Source: Bromus sterilis (taxonomy: Eukaryota > Streptophyta > Magnoliopsida > Poales > Poaceae). From it: a stretch of DNA of 64,000 bases. Made by a program: the position numbers and the translations under genes. The DNA lies in the NCBI GenBank assembly GCA_950022295.1, contig OX465600.1, forward strand, positions 293,305,782 through 293,369,781. Reading direction: 5' to 3'. Below the pieces are notes generated by a model. That model worked only from the letters and a program-made list of their open reading frames with translations. It made no database searches and was not told the DNA's origin. This document shows positions 57,761 to 64,000 of the stretch, in pieces. Every line of letters starts with the position of its first letter. Position 1 is the first letter of the stretch.

Positions 57761-60700
57761 CCAACCCAGTGCTGGTGCCCAAGAAAGACACGACCTTGCT
57801 GCGCATGTGTGTCGACTACGGACCAGTCAACAAGCATTGCCCGAAGGACCACTTCCCCCTGCCTAGAATCGATCAGATAATCGACTCGACAGCAGGGTGC
57901 GATCTACTTTCCTTTCTTGATGCTTACTCAGGATACAACCAGATCAGGATGAAGGAAGAAGACGAAGAGCACACATCATTCATCACCCCCTATGTCGTAT
58001 TCTGCTACAGGACCATGCCCTTCGGACTCAAAAACGCAGGCGCCACTTACCAGCGAATGATGCAGGCCTGCCTGAAGGAGCAAATCGGAAGAAACGTGCA
58101 AGTCTATGTGGACGACATCGTCATCAAGACCTACGAAGCAGCCACATTACTCGACGACCTGCGCGAAACCTTCGCGGCGCTCAACAAATACAGAATCAAG
58201 CTCAACCCAAAGAAGTGCGCATTCGGCGTACCGGCGGGGAAGCTGCTTGGCTATATGGTCTCTGCCCGAGGAATCGAGGCAAACCCTGAGAAAGTCCAAG
58301 CCATCACCCGAATGCAAGAACCAACCAACGTGAAAGGAGTACAACAGCTCACTGGAAAACTCGCAGCCCTAAGCTGCTTCATCAGCAGGCTGGGAGAGCG
58401 CACGCTGCTTTTCTATCAGCTGCTCAGGAAAGGAGAGAAATTCGAGTGGACGGAGGTAGCCCGACAAGCATTCGCGGACCTGAAAAAGACACTCTCGACC
58501 CCACCAATCCTGGCGGTACCCAAGGAACGAGAGAAGCTATACCTCTACGTGGCAGCACGTAACAGTGTAGTAAGCACAACGCTCGTTGTCGAACTCGCAG
58601 AAGAAGGCAAGGTCCAGAGCATCCAGAGACCAATCTACTATCTCAGCATGCTCCTGACCAAATCCCAGCAGCGGTATCCGCACTATCAGAAGCTACTACT
58701 GGCCATCGTCATGACCTCGAGAAAGGTGTGCCACTACTTCGACGAGCACCCGATCACCATCGTGAGCAGCGCACCACTCGCTGACATACTCAACAACCCT
58801 GGAGCGACTGGACGAGTCGCCGAGTGGAACATTGAGCTCAGCCCACGGGACCTGCAGTTCAAGCACCCAACAGCTATCAAAGCCCAAGTACTCCCAGATT
58901 TCCTGGTCGAGTGGACGGAGGTTCAGACACCAGGCCCCCCAGACCTATCAAGTTCATGGTCAATGTTCTTCGATGGGTACAAGAGACAACAAGGAGCTGG
59001 GGCAGGAGTGGTGCTCATCTCCCCTAAAGGAACAAAGCTGAAATATGTCCTCCAGATCAACTTCAGTCACGCCTCCAACAATGAAGCAGAATACGAGGCA
59101 CTCCTCCATGGCATGCGTATGGCCAAAACATGCGGAGCCACCCGCCTCATAATTTACGGGGACTCCAATCTCGTCATCCAGCAGACGATGAGAAACTGCA
59201 ACGCAATAACCGACAACATGGCAGCCTACCAGGAGCTCTACAACGCACTCGAAGGAAATTTCAACGGGTGCGAGCTCCACTACATCACCAGGGACAACAA
59301 CACAGAAGCTGAAGAACTCGCGAACATCGGTTCGACCCGAGGACCAATACCACCCGGCGTTTTTCTCGAAAGCATCAGCCGAAGATCCATCAAGGTACAG
59401 GCAGCAGCACCGGAAGCAGTCATGGACGGCGAGGACGCAACAGACCCGGCGCAGGTGGCAGCAGCAACCCCATCAGAAGGCACAAGCACCAGTACACCCG
59501 ACAGCACAGCTCCGACAGAGCTAGAAGGACCCGTCTGGACAAAACCATTCCTCCGATTCCTAATCGAAGGTACGCTACCACAAGACGTAGCCGAAGCACG
59601 ACGCATCAGCCGACGATCCAAGGCATTCACGGTGATCAACAAACAATTATACAAGCGCAACATCACCCAGATACTCCAAAGGTGCATTGACGAAGAGGAC
59701 GGCAAAGCCCTACTGCTCGAAATCCACGAAGGCACCTGCGGACACCATGCGAGCAGCAGAGTACTCGTGTCCAAAGCATTCCGAGCCGGGTTCTATTGGC
59801 CGACAGCCATGAAAAACGCAGAGGAAATCGTGCGACGCTGTGTCGCCTGCCAGAAATTCGCCAACAGGCCACACGCTCCCGCCTCAGAACTCAAGACCAT
59901 ACCGCTATCCTGGCCGTTCGCCACCTGGGGACTCGACATGGTGGGCCCACTCAAGAAATCATCAAAGGGCGGAAGGACACACCTGCTCGTCGCAGTCGAC
60001 AAGTTCACTAAATGGATCGAAGCAGTGCCCATCACCAGCTCCACAGCCCTCACGGCTGTCAACTTCATCAAATCGATCATCTTCAGGTTCGGAGTGCCGC
60101 ACAACATCATCACAGACAACGGCACGAACTTCACAGCTGCTGAATTCCAGAACTCCTGCGAAGAACTGGGCATCAAAATCAATTATGCATCAGTCGCGCA
60201 CCCGCAGTCCAACGGCCGGGTGGAAAAAGCAAACGGCCTTGTATGCGGGGGAATCAAGAAACGGCTCCTCGCACCACTCGAGCAAGCCGCCGGCAACTGG
60301 GTAGAAGAACTCCCCGCGGTGCTATGGAGCCTATGAACTACACCAAAAACCGCGACTCAGTACACACCCTTCTTCATGGTGCACAGAGCAGAGGCAGTCC
60401 TACCACATGACCTCAAGTTCGGAGCACCCCGGGTCACCGGATACGAAGAAGAAGAAGCAGAAGAAGCGCTGCAAGACGACAAAGATACGGCTGACGAAGC
60501 AAGAGACGCAGCCCTAGAAAAATCAGAGGGGTACCAGGACAAGCTACGCACCTACCAAAGCAGTCGCTTACGCACCAAAACCTTCAACAAAGGCGACCTA
60601 GTCTTACGGCTGATACAGGAGAAGGTCCATACACTTGCCCCCCAATGGGAAGGACCATTTATAGTCTCAGAAGTCATCGGAGGTGGCGCCTACAGGCTGA

Positions 60701-60771
60701 AGAACCCGAACACAGACGAGGACGTGGGTAACCCATGGAGCGTAGCAAACTTGCGACTGTTCTATCCATAG
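57679..60771 (+). pseudogene. Pol (RT, RNase H, integrase) of Tat-type Gypsy copy 2
   Basis: One long frame. RT has LDAYSGYNQIRM, MPFGLKNAGATYQRMM and the catalytic YVDD at 58105-58116. RNase H at about 58945-59340 has MFFDG, NNEAEYEALLHGM, YGDSNLVIQQ and TRDNNTEAEELA. Integrase has an H2C2-like zinc finger (HHASSRV...CVACQKFANR, about 59740-59860) and catalytic D, D, E within GLDMVG, ITDNGTNF and SNGRVEKANG (about 59932-60225). A TGA at 60334-60336 interrupts it; the same frame continues through the C-terminal part to a stop at 60769-60771. Apart from this codon and the upstream duplication, no other lesion is seen, so the element is fairly young. Any remaining activity would need supply in trans. 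Confidence 0.9.
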
Positions 60772-60856
60772 TACCCATCGGTCAGACATGACTGGCAACT
60801 CATGTAGCTGCTCGACCGCAATAAAGAAAATGTTGCCCAAATACTGCCATCTCAAA

Positions 60857-61400
60857 GCACTCGGGGGCTTAAGAGTAAAATCCCCCCCGAGAGACGCTAT
60901 CGCCTACGCGATCTCAACCAAAAAGCACTCGGGGGCTTAAGAATAAAATTCCCCCGAGAGACGCTATCGCCTACGCGATCTCAACCAAAAAGCACTCGGG
61001 GGCTTAAGAATAAAATCCCCCCGAGAGACGCTATCGCCTACGCGATCTCAACCAAAAAGCACTCGGGGGCTTAAGAATAAAATCCCCCCGAGAGACGCTA
61101 TCGCCTACGCGATCTCAACCAAAAAGCACTCGGGGGCTTAAGAATAAAATCCCCCCGAGAGACGCTATCGCCTACGCGATCTCAACCAAAAAGCACTCGG
61201 GGGCTTAAGAATAAAATCCCCACGAGAGACGCTATCGCCTACGCGATCTCAACCAAAAAGCACTCGGGGGCTTAAGAATAAAATCCCCTCGAGAGACGCT
61301 ATCGCTACTCAAGCGATCTTAAACACAAACACTCGGGGGCTCGAGCACAAAAACTCCCCCCGAAAGACTCTATCATCACTCACGCGACCTCTACATTCAA
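60857..61400 (+). repeat. 67 bp tandem array with two hairpins per unit
   Basis: Units start at 60857, 60925, 60992, 61059, 61126, 61193 and 61260, with a degenerate eighth at about 61329. Each has CTCGGGGG...CCCCCGAG (stem about 8 bp, loop CTTAAGAATAAAAT) and then ATCGCCTACGCGAT, a second small hairpin. The first six units are almost identical, so the array expanded recently. It begins about 85 bp after the pol stop. Confidence 0.92.
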
Positions 61401-62299
61401 GTACTAAGGGGCTCGAGCATCATCTCCTCCCGAAGACCGCTCGAGCAGCCTGAAGCTTAAAAAGCCCAAGCAAAAATACCCGGCCAGCCACACCTGCCGA
61501 GAGCAAGAAAGACATGGCCACAATCAGATGGAGCACCAGGTACTCTGACGAAACTTTGGAGGAAGCACAGGACACAGACTCATTTAGTCTTCCTCCGATC
61601 GCCAACGATCACCTAAAGACTCGGGGGCTACTCCCATCGGGAGCGCTGCCGCGCACCCGATAAAAGACAGAAACCAAATGACAAGGGAAAAAAAATTTAG
61701 CCTACGCTCGACCCTTCGACTCAAGCGTAGCCTCGGGGGCTACTCCCATAGGGAGCACTGTCGCGCACCCGATAGATCCCACAGTGCAAAAGTTTGGACG
61801 GACTCGAAGACAGCTCTCGATCGCAAAGGACTCGAACACAACTCTCGGTTACAAAAATATCGAAGACAACTCCTGATCGCCAAGGACTTGAACACAGTTT
61901 TCGGTTGCATAAATCCCAAATATAAATTCCATTGCAAAGGATCAAGCACAATTTACATCATAAGGATCATTTTCAGTACAAAAAGGACTCAATTACATTT
62001 GGATAGAAGGCAGCTCCTGTTACAAGAAGGAATCACCCAAGGAATTAAGACTTCTACATGTGTGCTCATGAGGGGTAAGCGACCCTAGTAAAAGAGCATC
62101 ACCACAGACAAAGGAAAAGGAAGCTAGCTAAGGATGTCAATGACATAAAAAAAGGGTGAAACTTGACTTATTTCTCGATGCTCCACCAGCTTCTTCTCCT
62201 GCTCCACTAGCTTCTTCTCCAGCTGCAGCTGCACGCCTCCTTCTCCGGACATGTAGCCTCTTCCCCGAGTTGCCAGCGAAGATGAGGCCGCCTCCAGTT
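61401..62299. other. 3' region of the Tat element with dispersed short repeats
   Basis: No gene. CTCGGGGGCTACTCCCAT followed by (C/A)GGGAGC occurs at about 61621 and 61731. Short ~35 bp imperfect repeats around AAGGACT(C/T)GAACACA run through 61800-61910. 62137-62299 is the likely 3' untranslated side of the antisense gene. Confidence 0.55.
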
Positions 62300-62965
62300 C
62301 TACAAGGTCGCTTGGCGCGCCCGCTTGATCGACGGCTTGACGTCGATGTCCTCTTCAGAGCCAGAGGAGGAAGCAGTTGAAGACGGATCACCACCACCAC
62401 CGGAGGAGTCGCCAGAAGACGGAGCTGTAGAAGACGCAGGCGTAGGACTCCTCGACCTTGTGGAGCTGTCGCTTCTCGACTCCTGCCAGTGTGGATCCAT
62501 GCTATTTTCGCTTGGATCGAACGCGCGGACAGTGACAGTGCTTTCGCCGTCAAAACGACAGCTGAGCATATCGCCATCTCGCAGATTCAACCGCCGAGCA
62601 AACAAACTCCAACCAGAGCCAAGAAAAATCAAGCGGGAGCTATCAACCTCCAAGTCAACATAAGAAGGAGATCGACAGCTCCCTTGAAGATGCAGAAGCA
62701 AGCCATCCAAGCCAAGTTCAGAAACAATGGTGGAAAAAGCAGAAGGAAGAAGGACGTGATTGGCACTCTGGCCATGAACGCGTAAAAGAAAGTCATAGCG
62801 CCAGAATCCCTCCTCCAAGGGAGAAGAGGAAGGCACTGGCGCCGCACCATGGCGACCACCACGACATGAGCGTGGTGTACGGCCACCACGGCCACGACGA
62901 ACGCGACCACGACCAACACCCCGCTTGGGAGCCATGGGAGGAAACAGAGAAGAAAGAAGAGGCAA
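62300..62965 (-). CDS. Antisense B3-like protein carried by the Tat retrotransposon
   Basis: An open minus-strand frame of 221 residues (a second Met at 62933-62935 gives MAPKRGVGRGRVRRGRGG and may be the true start). After an Arg/Gly-rich basic N-terminus it has VLLPSAFSTIVSELGLDGLL, VDLEVDSSRLIFLGSGWSLF and ARRLNLRDGDMLSCRFDGES, then VTVRAFDPS. This LP..F...W/GW..F....L..GD.L..R..G...V..FD order is that of a B3 DNA-binding fold (about residues 65-155). A Ser/Pro-rich acidic tail ends in KPSIKRARQ, a possible nuclear signal. It lies between integrase and the expected 3' LTR, opposite to pol. Antisense extra ORFs are known in Tat-lineage elements. The B3 assignment is my inference. Confidence 0.7.
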   Translation of the reverse strand: MPLLSSLFPPMAPKRGVGRGRVRRGRGGRTPRSCRGGRHGAAPVPSSSPLEEGFWRYDFLLRVHGQSANHVLLPSAFSTIVSELGLDGLLLHLQGSCRSPSYVDLEVDSSRLIFLGSGWSLFARRLNLRDGDMLSCRFDGESTVTVRAFDPSENSMDPHWQESRSDSSTRSRSPTPASSTAPSSGDSSGGGGDPSSTASSSGSEEDIDVKPSIKRARQATL

Positions 62966-63010
62966 AGCAGCAAGACGGATGGAGGTGAAACGCTGTGGAA
63001 GAGAAAGGCT

Positions 63011-63018
63011 TATTTATA
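63011..63018 (-). promoter_or_regulatory. TATA box for the antisense gene
   Basis: TATAAATA on the minus strand, 46 bp before the first ATG (62965) and 76 bp before the second (62935). With transcription starting about 30 bp downstream, the second ATG would have a 5' leader of about 50 nt. This spacing supports independent antisense transcription. Confidence 0.5.
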
Positions 63019-64000
63019 GAGCAAAAATCTCCCAGCACGGAGAAGCCGAGACGACAGCAGAAATTACTTCAAAGACCAAAACATCGCAGACGTCTCAGAT
63101 TCCAAGACCAAGATGCTTTCCCACGGGACGCACTGTGCATGAGACGCGTCAACTCACGCGCGTTTCCAACGCGCGTCTCGGAAACCCAACCAGCGCCGGC
63201 CGCACGCCACAGCGGTCTTCATTATGACCGGTCATGAAGACGTGACGGTTCACTGGCGAGGCATCCCTGACAGCCATCAAACAGAGGCATCGTTATCCTG
63301 ACAAGCGGCAAAGAAAACCAACGGACATCAAGGCTCAGAGATTCTATTTTTCAGATCTTTTCCCGTTGAAGAAAAACATCTTACTCCCATCGGGAGAGTA
63401 CATCATAAGAGTCCCGGGTTCTCCCTCACCTAATGGTCAACAATGTGCTCGAGTGACCACTCGCATTCATGAGAGTCTCGGGTGCTCCCTCAACCCGACG
63501 CAAAACAAACATGCATTCGCCAAGATTATACGGCGCTAAGAGTCTCGGGTGCTCCCTCACCTGAAGAGCCAAAATGGCATTCGAGTGACTACTCGCAAAA
63601 AAACCCCGTCTGAGCACTCAAAAACAAGCTCCACGGGTGAATGAGTGAACAGCTCGCTTGATGTTTTGTTCCAAGCGGGTGCAATGCTATAAAGGCTCCG
63701 CGCCTCAAAAACACACATTCCTGGAACACGATACACTGTGCCCAGATGCCACGCAAGATTAACGTGTAGGTAAGACCCCGCAGCGAAGTTCGGCCGGGCT
63801 GGGACTTGCCGAAGAGCGATTTCACTCCCAACCTTTTCCATGCGCTGCGCATGATAGAAAAAGCCGAGCGGACGCGCCTTAGGCTACGCACATTACTGGC
63901 GGAAAATGAACACCGGAAGACCTGAAGCGACCGGACTTTTGCTCGACACCAGTGTTCCAAGCTCACGTCGAGGGGCGTGGGTTTGATCGGGCTACTGTGG
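63019..64000. other. Distal 3' region of the Tat element, repeat modules
   Basis: Three copies of a ~64 bp spaced motif AGAGTC(T/C)CGGGTGCTCCCTC (about 63409, 63473, 63538). CTCCCATCGGGAG, an inverted repeat, is at about 63385. No further gene; minus-strand frames at 63557-63966 lack recognisable motifs. The 3' LTR is not reached. Confidence 0.5.

Larger units (their letters stand above)
55367..64000 (+). mobile_element. Tat-type Gypsy retrotransposon, copy 2, extends past window end
   Basis: Order: LTR 55367-55805, primer site 55808, shortened gag, protease, RT, RNase H, integrase to 60771, a tandem hairpin array 60857-61400, then a long 3' region with an antisense gene (62300-62965), further repeats, and the window edge. 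No second LTR appears before 64000. The long 3' region with an antisense extra ORF is a trait I recall for the Tat lineage (as in maize Grande). It sits inside the CACTA element at 53608. Pol carries one frameshift and one nonsense codon. Confidence 0.85.

Noticed and set aside
58106..60304. Secondary frames of 60-164 codons on both strands over pol
   Set aside because: Shadows of the conserved RT/RNase H/integrase frame.
1..64000. CRISPR array, tRNA, rRNA or prokaryotic operon signals
   Set aside because: None seen. The regular 67 bp array at 60857 has no unique spacers and belongs to a retrotransposon. The genome is clearly plant nuclear DNA.

Overview
The window looks like nuclear DNA of a Triticeae grass (wheat, Aegilops or barley type). 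The reasons are intron-containing plant genes, nested Gypsy, Copia and LINE retrotransposons, Stowaway and Harbinger-type MITEs, Helitron-like ends, a CACTA element with classic subterminal repeats, and LTR ends (TGATACGT...) that I recall as very common in Triticeae. Nothing bacterial or viral-episomal is visible. All calls come from reading sequence and conceptual translations; no database search was run, so TE family names are tentative.

Layout. 1-10612 is a graveyard of minus-strand Gypsy material: 3' internal region, two oppositely oriented LTR fragments forming a ~570 bp inverted repeat, a truncated Tat-type Gypsy (LTR 7445-7890), and a gag/protease region with its LTR (8958-10612). 10740-12340 is a decayed LINE. 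12475-13239 is a small Mutator-like element in front of the first clear gene, a six-exon mitochondrial carrier (13665-21049, 331 aa). Its 5.3 kb first intron holds a dead Copia element, a Harbinger MITE inside the Copia, a Stowaway MITE and a tandem duplication. 21795-24700 holds a PIF/Harbinger-type trihelix ORF remnant and a Helitron-like cluster. 27205-37216 is a tandem duplication of a MATH-BTB gene: an intact copy (28131-29186, minus) and a decayed copy (36173-37216, minus), separated by two more Mutator-like elements placed head to head, a hAT-like MITE and an 878 bp terminal-inverted-repeat element. 40380-41072 is a frameshifted low-complexity gene relic, and 42790-44022 (minus) is an intact F-box gene. 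46160-48410 repeats positions 1-2285 at about 94 percent identity. 49457-53461 is a B3-domain gene broken by two independent LINE insertions with 17-18 bp target duplications. 53608-55366 is the end of a CACTA element carrying a Ulp1-like gene without its catalytic cysteine. From 55367 to the window end runs a nearly complete plus-strand Tat-type Gypsy: LTR, primer site, shortened gag, protease-RT-RNaseH-integrase, a 67 bp hairpin tandem array, and an antisense B3-like gene with its own TATA box.

Intact cellular genes are few: the mitochondrial carrier, one MATH-BTB substrate-adaptor gene and one F-box gene. The last two are both likely cullin-RING ubiquitin ligase adaptors. They sit far apart among transposons and nothing suggests coordinated function. 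The most unusual items are (1) a family of three Mutator-like elements whose interiors are arrays of TTGCAACAGAG palindromes, and (2) the antisense B3-like gene carried by the Tat retrotransposon.
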